From: Pisaster brevispinus
Taxonomy: Eukaryota > Echinodermata > Asteroidea > Forcipulatida > Asteriidae
Assembly (NCBI GenBank): GCA_023634235.1
Contig: JAMKCF010000007.1
Span: forward strand, 4,072,001 to 4,136,000
Direction of reading: 5' to 3'
DNA length: 64,000 nt
Each line of letters opens with the position of its first letter. Positions within the stretch are counted from its first letter, which is position 1. Positions 33,250 to 49,188 of the stretch are shown here, one piece after another. Below the pieces are notes generated by a model. That model was given only the letters and a program-made list of their open reading frames with translations, was not told the DNA's origin and ran no database searches. Position numbers and translations under genes: made by a program.

Positions 33250-35706
33250 TCTCACCTTGACTTATAATAGTAAGTATTACCGTTAATCGAGAAAATAACA
33301 ACCGAAGAAATCAAGTTGTCCTCACAAAGTGACCTTCAGGCAATTATGCCAAGTAATTGAAATTTAATTGCAGTCCGTTGCCATGGAAAATATTCAGCTC
33401 CTGTTAAATTTTCGTTACGTACCTAAATACTACAGCCAGATTGGAGACTTACAGGCAGAAAAAAAAAAAAAAAACATAAGTAAATTGTTAAGGGGCTCCA
33501 ATAATTAGGCTTGATTGTTGTTGTTGTTTTTTTGGTTTGTGTGTGTGTGGTTTTTTTTCCAGTTTTTTTTTCCCCTTCTTTTTTCCTGCATGAGAAGAGA
33601 CGGATTGGGCTGGTTTGATGGTAAAGCTAACTATCCGAAACGTTGTGTGCAGCGAAAGCAGGCAACACAATGGGCGACCCGAGGATACTTACTGACCGTG
33701 TAATTACGCTTACAAAATTATGCACAACCATTTTATGTATGTTTTTTTATTATTATTTTTGTATATGAAGGCCAACGGTCCACATTTACTGCGTGGCATG
33801 CAGTATGGTGTGCAATCAACTGGTTTTGACGTCGACTTAAAGAGGAACGTTGTTTTCAAATTTCTCAAAATGTTGCTGTTCGGAATTGCTCCCTATCTCT
33901 TTTATAGTTGTTCGTGAACTAAAACACCTAAAGTGTCAAAAAACACTGTGAATCATAGTTTCCGGAAAAAAAGAATAGTTGATAATTGTTTCAATCTTAA
34001 AGCTCAATAATGTGTTTCATAAATAAGTATCAATCCCATTTTCGACTGGAATGCTGTCTGAAGTCTTGTTTACAATTATGTTATCGTAAAAGTCTGTCCT
34101 TGTGCATGAACGAAACGGACATGAATAATTCAGTTTCTACGCGGTGTAACGCTCGTTAAACGTGTGCGTGATTGAGTAATTGCAGTTATGGACGCACTGC
34201 ACTTTAGCAACCCGTGCAACATGTTTTAGAATCAGCTCTTTGTCTTGATAAATTATTGAGCAATTCTCAGTCAAGAAAAAACAATTGGTTAAAACAAATT
34301 GCTTCATTGAGCTCATGACAGTATCGAAAAGGATTTAAGCTGTTCATGCATGGTTTAAGGAAAACAAAATGAGTGGTAAACATAATAATATTAGGCAAGT
34401 CTCGGCGTAAAGTAAAGGTCATGGTTTCATCACACCTCCACAAATGTCCATGTAACCTGCCACAAAACGTTTCCAAAGGATGTGCACAACATTGGCAAGA
34501 GCGAAAACACAAATGTTCGCGAAATTGCACGTAGCTTATACACGGTCTAAGGGTCGTCATGGTGGACAGCTTCCCTTGAAATATTTGTGCTTGAAATGCT
34601 ATAGTTTAAGTTAAGAACTTAGTTAAACGACTAGTTTTTGTCTCGCAAGTCCAAAACCTAATTTTTGACAAAGAGTGAACACATGATTTTTTTTTTTACT
34701 ATTTTGTTACGCCTCCAACAACTGATTGAGTTAAAACTTTCACAGGTTTGTTAGTTCAGGTTCAACGTGTGGATTCTGGTCGTTGATATTAACCAATGCT
34801 GTATATGTGCTTCAAAGGAAATGTATACCTTTGGTTTTTGGAACCGTTCGATTGTTTTAACCCTAAACAAATGTAGATATATACAACAAAACCAACCTGT
34901 GAAAATTTCATTGCAAAAGTTGGGAAGTAAGTTTGTATTGCAATTAATTTTAAGAAGGATTACCAAACGTATACAGACCATAAAAGTAGCACTGTTTCTA
35001 GATTAAATAATTAGTTTTCCTACTATAACAGCAACGACCACCAGAGGACACTGGTGTCGCGTGATTTTTATGTGAATTACAAAAACATTTAGTTTTCCCA
35101 ATTTCCAAAATTGAGTGTCTTCGACAGCCACCCATGAGTTAAAACAGTGTGGAATGACGTAAAGCCTACAAAGTGTCGCCTATCCCCTCTTTCAGAGTGA
35201 GAATTGGTGTTAACATTTGGTAATTTTAAAGTTAACATTGCTTTTATAGTCGCCATAGTTATGAACCTCGATTAACCCCTTGCATTGACGTCATCACATG
35301 CGGCTGCATAATCGCTACACAGGGCAGCAGTCTTACCATGGTCTGTCACAGACTGTGCAAGGCTCGCACATTTACGAACATTGCGGTCTGCAGGGCCCAG
35401 TAGAGCTGGTTAAGCATAAATGTTTTTTTTTTTTTTTTTTTACGATTTCCTGCTAAGCGGAATTAAGCTGGAGACCCGTCACAAATTGTGCATTTGACAT
35501 GGCAGTTAAGCTAGTAACGTTATTCTGATACGCATTATTTTGATGTGCATAGCTACTTTGTTGCGCTTAAGCGAACATTTTTTGGGGGACCACTTTGGTC
35601 CCACGTCCATTGACAAGGACACCCATCATGTAAGCACATACACAATCTCTACGTATGTGGTTTTATAGACTTGTTCCCGAGACATTTGCCTTCCGCAAAT
35701 CCGTCT
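33250..35706. other. Arm block upstream of PAN copy 3, no gene seen
   Basis: The stretch 33540-35160 is the inverted counterpart of 10290-12165. Between 35160 and 35640 the sequence is specific to this arm, with a T-run at 35429-35446. A-run at 33462-33476. Confidence 0.6.
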
Positions 35707-36506
35707 ATTTTAGAGCCTCGTTTTCAACACTTGCATAAGTCTAAAAGCTCTATGAACCAGTCAATTTAGCAGCCTCATTTTCAACACACGTATCAGTCTA
35801 TGCTCTGTGAGCCAGTCTAATTGACATCCTCATTTTCAACACACGTATCAGTCTATGCTCTGTGAGCCAGTCTATTTAGCAGCCTCATTTTCAACACATG
35901 TATCAGTCTACACTCTGTGAGCCAGTCTACTTAGCAGCCTAATCTTCAACACACGTATCAGTCTACACTCTGTGAGCCAGTCTACTTAGCAGCTTCATTT
36001 TCAACACACGTATCAGTCTATGCTCTATAAGCCACTCTATTTGACAACCTCATTTTCAACACACGTATCAGTCTATGCTCTGTGAGCCAGTCTAATTAGC
36101 AGCCTCATTTTCAACACACGTATCAGTCTATGCTCTGTAAGCCAGTCTATTTGACAACCGCATCTTCAACACACGTATAAGTCTATGCTCTGTGAGCCAG
36201 TCTATTTGACAACCTCATTTTCAACACACTTATCAGTCTACACTCAGTGAGCCAGTCTACTTAGCAGCTTCATTTTCAACACACGTATCAGTCTAGGCTC
36301 TGTAAGCTTGTCTAATTGACAGCCTCATTTTTAACCTACGTGTCAGTCTATGCTCTGTAAGCCAGTCTCTTCAACAGCTTCATTTTCAACACACGTATCA
36401 GTTTATGCTCGGTTAGCTTGTCTAGCTGACAGCCTCATTTCAACACACGTATCAGTCTATGCTCTATGAGCCAGTCTCTTTGGCACCCTCATTTTCAACG
36501 CACGTA
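35707..36506 (+). repeat. 55-bp minisatellite, about 14.5 units
   Basis: The unit is ttttcaacacacgtatcagt then ctatgctctgtgagccagtc, followed by a more variable tail (tatttgacaacctca or tacttagcagcctca). It ends about 785 bases before the ATG of PAN copy 4. Two subtypes of the variable tail alternate irregularly. Confidence 0.92.
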
Positions 36507-37080
36507 GAAGAAATGACAGCTTATTATGTTGTATTATTATTTTATTCAAGATATTTATATCTGTTGATATTCCTTTGATGGCTTCGTTTATTTCATCTGA
36601 TTTTTCTTATTTTATTCTTTTTGAGTTTTTTTTTTTTTTTTTTTTTTTACAAATGCCCAATCTTAAAAATAACTTGCAATTGCTTTTTAAGTGTTAAATC
36701 AATTTCTGCTATTCTTGAATAATTTGAAATTTTTGAAAACGAAACTGACATAAAAAAGAAAGGTTCTGGCTTGAAATTGTAAATCACAGCAAATTAAAGG
36801 GTAGACAATTATTGGCAAGGAAAGGTCGATATTTGTTGGTGTATATTTAAGCCAGTGAGCATGTACCAAGCGCAGCTCGCTCGCTATAATTTAAATTACT
36901 GTCTTAAAAAGACTGGTAAGGGCCGACTAAGTTGTTGGTTTTATATAAAGTAACATCACTCTCATCAAAGATTGATTATTTCGTTCAATGTCTGAAATTA
37001 AAAAGCATAACATCTGCAAACAAAAATCATTTTGAAATTTGTTAAGCATTATTTTTTCCCCAAGAAAACTGCGCGATGCA

Positions 37081-37112
<32 letters not shown>

Positions 37113-37291
37113 TAATATTAATAATAATAATAATACGTGTGCGTAGAGCGTGAAGTGGTACGGTAGATTAGACTACGAGGCATTTAGTTTTCCCATGAAA
37201 ACGGCACCATTGTTGTAGCCCATTTTTGTCTCGGAGTGCGTAAAATTTTGAATATTTACTTTGGTACACCTTACTCTGCCAGATTAGGAAA
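36507..37291 (+). other. 5' flank of PAN copy 4
   Basis: Shared with the flanks of copies 1 and 5. Contains a T-run at 36628-36648, an A-run at 37087-37111 followed by ataata repeats, and the word ttatataaag near 36943. No exon was recognised. Confidence 0.55.
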
Positions 37292-40082
37292 ATGGATATC
37301 AAGAGCAGTTTGGTGTTACTATTGTTTGAGATGTTTCTTGAGGTTTCAGCATCTTATAGTGTGAATGGTCTTTACCGAGGGGTCTGGTACCAGCCGGTAG
37401 AACACCACGCCCTACTAGGCCAGTCCTTCATGACTATGTCGGGCATCTCTGCCGTCAGATGTTCAGTTCGGTGTCTCAGCCATCATGGATGTTTCTCTTT
37501 CAACTACGATCACATCAATCAAGTCTGTAAGATGAACAGCGTCACTGGAGACCAAATCTGCGACAATTTCCAAGGAATGTTGTCTTTTTCTTATTACGAC
37601 GCAACTGCAAAACCATTGACTTGCCAGGTACTAATTAATTAATGTAGGTTCATTCACATAATTTAGCCAAAACAGTTAGCTTTAGTCACCAACGTAATTA
37701 TTTTGTTATTTTTGTTAGTTAAAACAATGGGTACTATTTTGTACAAACGATGAAAAGGCCAAATGCAATTATGTACACAATCATTGTGATAATGTTCGAA
37801 GCTATATTCATCTGTATACTTTATGGTGTTTCGAGGTTGTTGTTGTTGTTGTTGTTGTTTTTTTTTTTTTTTTTGGGGGGGGGTTTAAACAAGGTCCACA
37901 AATTACACTTTTTTTCAATGGCAGAAAGAAAAGAAATGTGGTACTTTTTTATTGGCATATTTCAATTAAAGGAGTTAACTTGGCAATATTATGCGTGACT
38001 TTTTACAATTTGTTGTATTTACAACTTTTTTTTTAGAACAATTCTGAATTCAGAAACTTGAAATGCACTCCACTAAAGTTCTGCAGTAAATCAGGTAATT
38101 CATGTTTATGAATGATAGTACAATTTTGGCGAGCTGCAAAGCAGAGTGAGCCTATGTAATGACAATTTCCGTCCGTCCGTCTGTGTCTGACCGTCCGTCC
38201 GTCCGTCCGTCCGCCCGGGCGGACGAGAGATACATTGTGGGGTGAGTTTTAGGTAGGATGTGTAGTTGTGGGCTTTTTTTACATTGTGGGGCTGTGCCCA
38301 CAATGTTTTTAACAGGAAAGATTAAAGAAAAGGGATCATAGACAACACCCGTGGAAAGCCCACAATGTAGCTCTCCTAAGCATATACGTCCGTCCGGCCG
38401 TCCACATTCAATAAAAGTTTTAGCATCAAGCTTCAACATTTATGTTTTGAGATGTTTTATGGATTCTAAAAGCCCTAAGTGAATTAATTATACAATGACA
38501 GCCATGTATTGTGTTTCTCAACAATTTTTTTACAAAAATGTTTGCAGAATTTAAAAATAAATCTTGAAGTTTTTTTTTACAATGTTGAACATTGTGCCCT
38601 CGGGACTTTATAAAAAAAAAAAACTTTAGACTAAACGTTGGATGTTTAAGAAATAAATTTGAACAACAACACAACAGACATGCAGGAATTGTTTAAACAA
38701 AAACCAAACTGTATGTCATTGTTTCCAGTTGAATGAGCTAAAACAATTAAACATTTGAATGGTCATAACTCCTTATTGCAATGATGTACTGAGTTGAAAC
38801 TTGATAAAAAGATAAAACCCAAGAGTTTATCACCGGTTCCAGTTGAATGAGCTAAAACAATGACAACCTTAAATAGTAACAACTCATTATTGCAATGATG
38901 TACTGACTTGAAACTTGAATCAAATATTGCTTCTTACATGTAGATTCATATGAAAGATAAAACTCAAAGAGTTTATCACTGGTTCCAGTTGAATGAGCTA
39001 AGACAATGAAAACCTTAAATGGTAATAACTCCTTATTGAAATGATGTACTGACTTGAAACTTGAACCAAATATTGCTTCTTACTTGTAAATTCATATGAA
39101 AAGATAAAACTCAAAGAGATTATCACTGGTTCCAGTTGGATGAGCTAAAACAATGAAAAACTTAAATGGTATCAACTCCTTATTGCAATGATGTACTGAC
39201 TTAAAACTTGAATCATATATTGCTTCTTACATGTGGATTCATATAAAAATATAAAACTCAAAGAGTTTATCACTGGTTCTCGTTGAATGAGCTAAAACAA
39301 TGAAAACCTTAAATGGTTGCAATTAGTCATTGGTATTCTATCTGGTGATCGGCAGCTCGCCATGGCAGCTTCGTTGTTCCAGTTTTACTAAAAGTACAAT
39401 GATTTCATAGTACAGTAAAAATAGGATCGTTCTTAATTGTTGACACACCTCTGCTATAATATGGACAGGGAAGAAATGGAATTTTATTTTGCCCCAAAAT
39501 CCAGAGAAGCTCGGTCTTGAAGATGGTTCGATCCCCGATGAGAGCCTGACCGCATCAAGTATCCGGACTGAAGGCATATACATAGGTACACCGGCTGGTG
39601 GCCGTCTCAACAAGGTACCTCCATATCCTAATATCATAGGAGCATGGCACCCTTTTGTTGCGGATACCAACCAGTGGATACAAGTGGAGTTAAGAAGCCC
39701 GACCTACGTCACTGGGTTACTCACACAAGGCCGTAACGGTGGCGACCCCCAGTGGGTGACTAAGTACAAAGTGCAGTTCGAACCTCCCTCTCCGGCTTGT
39801 CTTGTTGACGTTAAAGACCAACTTGGTCAAACTCAGGTATGCTGATTATAGTCTTCCTTTAATTTCACATCTTTTTCAGATGATACAATCCCCTCTTTAC
39901 ACTGTCTACATTATGTTATTTATCCTCCCTCTCTCTAATAGATATTCAATGGCAACAGAGATAGAAACAGCATCGTGGAGAGGCGCTTCTTCAAGCCCGT
40001 CTTGGCCGTAAAGATTCGCGTCGTGCCCGTTGAGTGGTATGGATACATCACTCTGCGTTTTGAGCTGCTTGGCTGTAAATGA
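37292..40082 (+). CDS. Secreted PAN/apple plus F5/8C (discoidin) protein, copy 4, intact
   Basis: Exons 37292-37627, 38037-38094, 39505-39836 and 39942-40082 give 288 residues with GT/AG borders and phases 0, 1, 0. It has a signal peptide at 1-20 (MDIKSSLVLLLFEMFLEVSA). The PAN/apple domain at about 22-112 has Cys at 57, 61, 67, 79, 90 and 111. The linker exon (113-131) contains C122 and C128. The F5/8C domain spans about 128-287, from EKLGLEDGSIPDES to LRFELLGCK. C128 and the terminal Cys are the expected bracketing disulfide. Intron 2 is 1.4 kb because of a minisatellite. It is convergent with Ig copy 3 and is the inverted counterpart of broken copy 1. The fold suggests sugar or lipid binding outside the cell; the ligand is unknown. 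Confidence 0.9.
37842..37887 (+). repeat. GTT repeat, T-run and G-run
   Basis: ttgttgttg run followed by about 18 T and 10 G in intron 1 of PAN copy 4. Confidence 0.85.
38166..38225 (+). repeat. GTCC tetranucleotide repeat
   Basis: gtccgtccgtcc run with interruptions in intron 2 of PAN copy 4. A short second run is at 38388-38402. Confidence 0.85.
38721..39325 (+). repeat. About 146-bp intronic minisatellite, about 4.3 units
   Basis: ccagttgaatgagctaaaac recurs near 38725, 38838, 38984, 39131 and, with changes, 39279. Each copy is followed by actccttattgcaatgatgt. The first unit is shorter. It lies in intron 2 of PAN copy 4 and is absent from the 155-base intron 2 of copy 5. Confidence 0.85.
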
Positions 40083-43008
<2,926 letters not shown>

Positions 43009-46000
43009 TCACTTGTTATTGTTATTGTTAAAGTATTGGCATGTAGCTCCCTCCCTCATATTACCTACAGTCTTCTTGTGTTCAATGTCAGCATAAACCA
43101 TCTCCTCCTCCAGGTGGATGATTCTTGCCGATCCTCGCGATAGATCCAAGTCAGCGTAGATCAGACCTTCCACATTTCTCTGTCTTGGGTCATCCTTGAC
43201 GAGACATTCTTCAACACGGTCTGCTGTCTGCTCTAGCCCGGCCTTGGCTTTGGTCGTGGTGCTCGATCGACGTTTGGAGAGATGGTACGGAATGACGCGA
43301 GGGGTTTCTGACCGGACGGTTGAGGGTCAACAACGCGTCCTGGTACCGGCAAGTCCTTCACAGCGACGGTTGATTTCTCACGCTCAGACGGACTGTCATA
43401 TTTGGAATAACTACTCAAAGTCTGAGCGTTTTCTGTTCCATTCTTCTGATCCATTCTTTCCACCTACGGAGACTTTCCTAGACGCCACTTCAGTGGAAAG
43501 TCCGCCAAATGTCTTATTTTTGGCGGGACTGTTATCCACCACAGCATACATGGACTCTGGATGATTCTGTTTATCATTACGTTTCTCCCAATATCTGACT
43601 GATCCATCGGTTTTACTGGACAAAGGTTTGTTTACATCGTCTTGATCACCTGTTGTCTCTGTCTGTAGGTGTAAGTCCGATGTCCCTACTACAGTAAGTG
43701 TTTCTCGCTGGGACTCAACTGACCTCTCCCCTGCAGAGCCAGTGTGATCATTGTCTTGATCACACCCCGGAGCTACTCCGTGCAGTTGGGTTTCTGATAT
43801 CCCGTCTGCATCACTTTCTCCTCTATCATCTTGACGTGTAGATGCAGAACGTGCGTTGTGCGTCGCTTTGGAATGTCTTTTGATGACAAGAAAGCAAATA
43901 AGAAATGAGATGACTAGCATCAAGAAGACAGCAGTGATAACTCCTCCTACTAAGATGACTGTGATGTTATCATGGAGTTTAGGATCAGGATTTTGGGGAG
44001 AATTTTGAATTGATGTAGCCGGTTGTGCCCCCTCTACCGCGGTCACACTGTGTATGTTTCTCTTTATTGGTGTTGTTGAGTGAGAAGGCACCATTTTGCC
44101 GGGAATTGTGCCGTCAGGGTTGGGCTGAGACTCTTTAATTTCAGGTACTTGAGTAGCGGGTGTTTTCGGTATCTTCTTTGGATGAATGGGTATCAGATGG
44201 TATCACTTGTTTTCACGTATTTAGTTCCACTGAATGCCTTACAATACACGTTTAGTTTAGTTTAGGGTTTGAAGAATGTTAAGGTGCGTCCGTCGTTATC
44301 CAAATGATAAAACTAATGATCTTGAAATCTTTTGACGTTGGTTCCATTCACAAACCAATTCACATTGAGGGTTGGTAGAGCTCCACGCTTTGACTGAACG
44401 TTACAGTGAAATTAACATTATCTCCCGTTGTTATTGGCGGCTTCACGCTGATGTCGATTAGCGATGGTATGATGAGGAACACAGGGTGGTAATGAGACCA
44501 GGGGAGTGTTTCATAAAGAACATGAAACAAATAATCTCATATTTTAATCTTAAGTCTGAATCATTCTTAGTCTACAATTAATTGTAAAAATCTGTTTCAT
44601 AAAATCAATATTATTGTAAGATCGATCAAGCGTAAGAAAAGATTAATATCAATTGTATCTTAAGCCTTCAATATTAGTGACAGAGCCTGAAATGCGACCT
44701 TTGACCTAGAGCAACTTTTTGGCTGTCAAAACTTTTTTTCAAGTCGGCCATCTTGTTTTCTGTGTGAGTGGGTGGTGAAACAGTGGTAAGTAGTATGCAT
44801 TGAAACGTTCATTTTTTGATGATTTGTTGTTATATTAGAAAGGTAATAAGTTGGTATAATATAGTTTAATGTATACAGGATAGACTTAGATTACTTTCAT
44901 AAAAAAAATGTAGGCCCCTATGTGTTTTTGCTGACTTATACACTGCCGTTTTCGCAGCATGAATCGGCAAGTGACAGCGAGGGGCCTAGCGGTGATAAGT
45001 GCCCCATCAAAACACTGCTCCAAAATGGTGCACATAATGTTGGTGGATGTGGCTGAAGTTTCAGCCACGAAGTGGTTAAGTTAGTTTAACATAATATATC
45101 AAATTTCATGCAGTTTATTACATAAATGAAATGGATTATTTTTGTATCGTTGTTTAATAAGATGATTGTATTTGTTCTGTTTTAATATGTCACTTAGTCT
45201 TATGTGGCACTGGCAGTGGCACTGTTCATCACTTAAATTAAGTAAAGTCACGACACTACAAAAACGATGCATTTTGTAGTATCATAAGTATAATTGTTGT
45301 GTTCCTTGGAATAAAAAGTGTTGTTGTTAGGACCTGGGTTAAGTGGGTAAACTTCATTGTTATTAATATTAGCTAGGTAAATTTAAGTGAATTTTATATC
45401 CTTTGTTTTTTTTTTCTTTTCAGAAAAACATCTGCTGAAAGCCAGTTAACTTAAAATGGTAATATATTCCTATTCCAGTGATCAAAGTGTAGTTAGGTGT
45501 GAATTAATTGAAAGCACATTTACTACTTAGGCCAGACCAAAAAAATAGGTCTTCTTTATCCAACCAACCCTACCTTTAATATTATGGCTAACCTGTGTGT
45601 GTGTGTGTGTTTGTATTGCCAACCCTCCGAGGACATTTTACAATAGGGACAATAGGTCCTCACTAGTCGGTTCTTTGTTTTCAGGTGTCCTCACTAGTCA
45701 TTTGTGTACAAAACCAATGGGGATTGCTTCAATACAGGAACAACATAATGTCAGAATTCCCTTTTTATTGCAGTGTTTGAACTGTTCCACTTGAAGTACT
45801 TGTGAACGTATTCATGCATATTCATTTACTTGTATTCCTTTTTGAATATTCATCAACCAGGGCCATGGATTTCTTTAATAACATGTAAATAACTGACTAA
45901 TTTGTTTAACAATACAGAGTAGCTGAGCAGTAGGTTCCACCCTTATTTTGTGTGACACATACCTAAAAGATTTTCTCCTGTTGTATTCCAATTACAGTGC

Positions 46001-47867
46001 TCACCCAACAGATTCTAGTTCTTTGTGTGTAGGTTCCTTCAGGTTTTTATGAATGAAGTTAGGTTTGGCATACCAATGTTTGTTTTGCATGAAAATGGAT
46101 TGTTGCCAGGTATAAGAGTGTTTTTTGGGTGTGCCAGAGTAGAGCATTTTTGAGCGTGGTCGTGATGACATGAGTGAGAGAGAGAGAGATTGTCTGATCT
46201 CCAGAGCCGCCAGCGTATATATATATTTTTCTCAAGGCTGCCACTTTTGCTGCACCAGAAGCAGATTAATACAGACTGCTTGTAGGCAATTGGGTTGAGC
46301 GAACGGAGAGCGGTTGGATCGACAATCCAAGATTTGAAACGGCAAGAGAAACCATGGCCCTAGCCGTATCTTATACACGGGTGTTTGACGCTTGAGGGCG
46401 GACCCGTTTCTGAAGGTGTACTTTGTATGAGGGGTGGTGTGTGAGTTCGTCATTTTGACCTGTATACAGCCTGTGTCGAAGAGACGACCTTGGGCGCTGC
46501 AGAGGAGTGGGCAAGGCCGAACTCCAAGCTTTTCAATACTACCACCACCAATGGTACAGCGTCGTTGGATTGACCGGTGTCACGGTGAACTGTATAATTT
46601 TAATTGCACTGATACCCTGAGAAACTACATTATCTTGTTGAGAGCTCAAAGCTGGTACAATACAGTTTTATAGAGACGAGAGAATTTTGACGATCAAATA
46701 TTTTTGGTTAATACTAGTAACTATGATTTAAACTGGTACCACTTGTAATTACACATTCCAGTACAACAATTTGAGGTACCAGATTAAGTTTTGCATACCT
46801 GTGCATTTACATAATCAAAGGGTGTGACTCAAATTCGTGTGATACACTCTGGGTTTGGCTATACTCGTACGTAGTTGTATGATCTTGAAATTAAATAATA
46901 ATATAAAGGTAATTTCAGAATCAATTACTTTTGTGTCATTGGATGTGTCACTGAATTGGGTTTTAGTATTCACACAAACAATCATTCTTGTGTGATCTAG
47001 TGGGATCAAAAACTAATTTCTTATAACTTGTGGTGGTTTATTTTCAATTACAAGAGAAGGATTTACTTTGAGGAATTTAAATAAAAACCCTCGAAGAGTT
47101 TATTGTATTTAAGTATTTACCTTAGATAATTTCATTGACAAACTCAATCAATTTATAAATACATAAGTTCCACACCGAATCGATATATATAGTTGGGACT
47201 AATTCAATCATGTTCATTCTGGCTAGAAATTGTAAATACTCAGAGGTGAAAGAAGCCAAGTGGTGAATTAAATTGTACATAAATCTGTAAATATTACATG
47301 AGTTTGTCCCTGTTGTAATTATTTTGGGTTTGCAATCTAATCATTGGTATCTTTCTGGTCGCAGTACAAAGAGTCTTAGGACAAACTGTGAGACAGAAAG
47401 TACAATAGGTGTCCTCTAACGTATAGGAGTGCTGTACCTAAGTGTGGGCAAGCGCTACATACGCAGTGTGGACCTGAGAACAAAAGAGGTCCACATAATG
47501 TAGGGATCTGAAGCACTATGTGGACTTACACACGTCCACACAACGTTATTTGCAGTGTTGAGGAATAGGATTTTCCTTAAGTGTACAGAACAAAGGAATG
47601 TCCACACAACGACTGCAAAACAAGACTGTGTGTGTGTGTGTGGGGGGGGGGGGGGTGGACCAACGCTATAAACAAATATATAAATAAACAGGGGGTGGAG
47701 AACAAGCTATAGGCCTAAATCTGAACGACATAATTTATTTTAAGTAATGAGATCAAAGATATTTCAAAGATGTTTTAGAAGCGTTTATTAATTTTTAAAA
47801 GGCTCAAACTAAAGCCTTAAATACAAAAATGTTACTTTTGTTTAATTTTAGGATTCATAATCTCAAG

Positions 47868-48142
47868 ATTATCAAGAGTCACAAGCCTCACTGGATTTAA
47901 TTCCCAGTAAACAGCCCAACAGCAGCAGCAGCAACAACAACAATAATAAAAGCACCGTTCTTGACAAAGAATTGAAGCGGAAACTACTACCACACATAAG
48001 AAGTCATGAGATTGAGGAGGAGCTGTTGAGAATTGAGCAGGAAAAGGTTGTGTTGATGAAAGAGACTTTGGATGTCCAGAGAGGCATGTTAGTATGTTTG
48101 CAATCATTAACTACCTCAACGCTCCTTAACTCTTTGCAATAG
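47868..48142 (+). CDS. Possible last exon of the Harbinger accessory (Myb/SANT-type) protein
   Basis: An open reading of about 91 codons from a possible acceptor at 47867 to TAG at 48142. It contains a Ser/Asn-rich run (NSSSSNNNNNKS) and then a helical, charged coiled-coil-like end (EIEEELLRIEQEKVVLMKET). Harbinger elements commonly carry a second gene on the strand opposite the transposase, and its product often ends in such a helix. I could not find the N-terminal DNA-binding exon, so the assignment rests on position and composition. Confidence 0.45.
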
Positions 48143-49188
48143 CAAACTCGTACCTGCAATATCTGCAATATTTGCATTATATGCAATATCTGCATTCTGT
48201 TTGAAATGGTTATTTTAAAATATTTTGAGACTGTTTTTAACTGTACATTCCATTTATTAACTGAATTCCCGTTTAATGGGTGTTCATTATAAGTATCAAC
48301 AAATATGTTTATCTATATCTTTAAGGCATACATGAAAATGTAAAAAAAAATGACTGCTCCAACTTTGCAATATGCGTTTTTGTGAGTCTTGGCATTTGTT
48401 TATCTTACTAATGATTTTACAGAAATGAGAATTATTTTTTATAAATTTGAATTGAATATTTAAGGAAAATTTAACTAAACTTACATCTGCATATTTTGTC
48501 CAATTTAACTTTGAAATTTTTATTTAAATGTTAAGTACCTATATTAAGATCTAAAGCTTTACATTGTCGAGCAACAATATTGTTTGGTTAGCGGTACGCC
48601 ATGCGGTATCTAATATTGCTATCAAGTATTGTTTTTATAGTTCTGATAAGAACTCGCCCTCCCTTGTTCTGGTAAAAAAAAATATTTCTTTAATTTCTAC
48701 TGCCCCAGCAGAATAGATTGGGAGACAAAGGACAACTATTATTGCTATTAAGTGGGTCAGGAGACGGGGACTTTATGTTTTGACCAAACTAGCCACCCTT
48801 TGGCAGTGAAGGTAAAATGTGAAGTCCCCCAATCTCTCGATCCACTTAATGAAAACACTTGTAGTTGTCATTCATCCCCATTTTAAGCATGGCGAGTTCT
48901 AAGCAGAACTATCAAATATACAATATATTTAGCTTCAGTTGATATCACATGGTTGTTTCCAAAAGTTTTCTAGCAATAGTTACTTCCTATTTTATGCGCA
49001 CCAGGGAAAGCTCCAAATTCTACCTTAAATAAAATTAATTATCACTTCAAGAAAAGCTTTTGTTACATGTCCTTAAATTATTTTTATAAATAAACATGAG
49101 TGGAAGAGTTACTGTTTCAGAGAATAGAAATTGCTGGCAAGTGTTTGCTATGTTTCTTACAGTGTTTACATGAATGCATGTTTAAAAA

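Noticed and set aside
35707..36506. CRISPR-like array
   Set aside because: The 55-base units are contiguous with no unique spacers, and the genome is eukaryotic; this is a minisatellite.
36940..36955. TATA-like word upstream of PAN copy 4, also near 9180
   Set aside because: It lies about 345 bases from the ATG and is conserved only because the flank was recently duplicated; no independent evidence of a start site.
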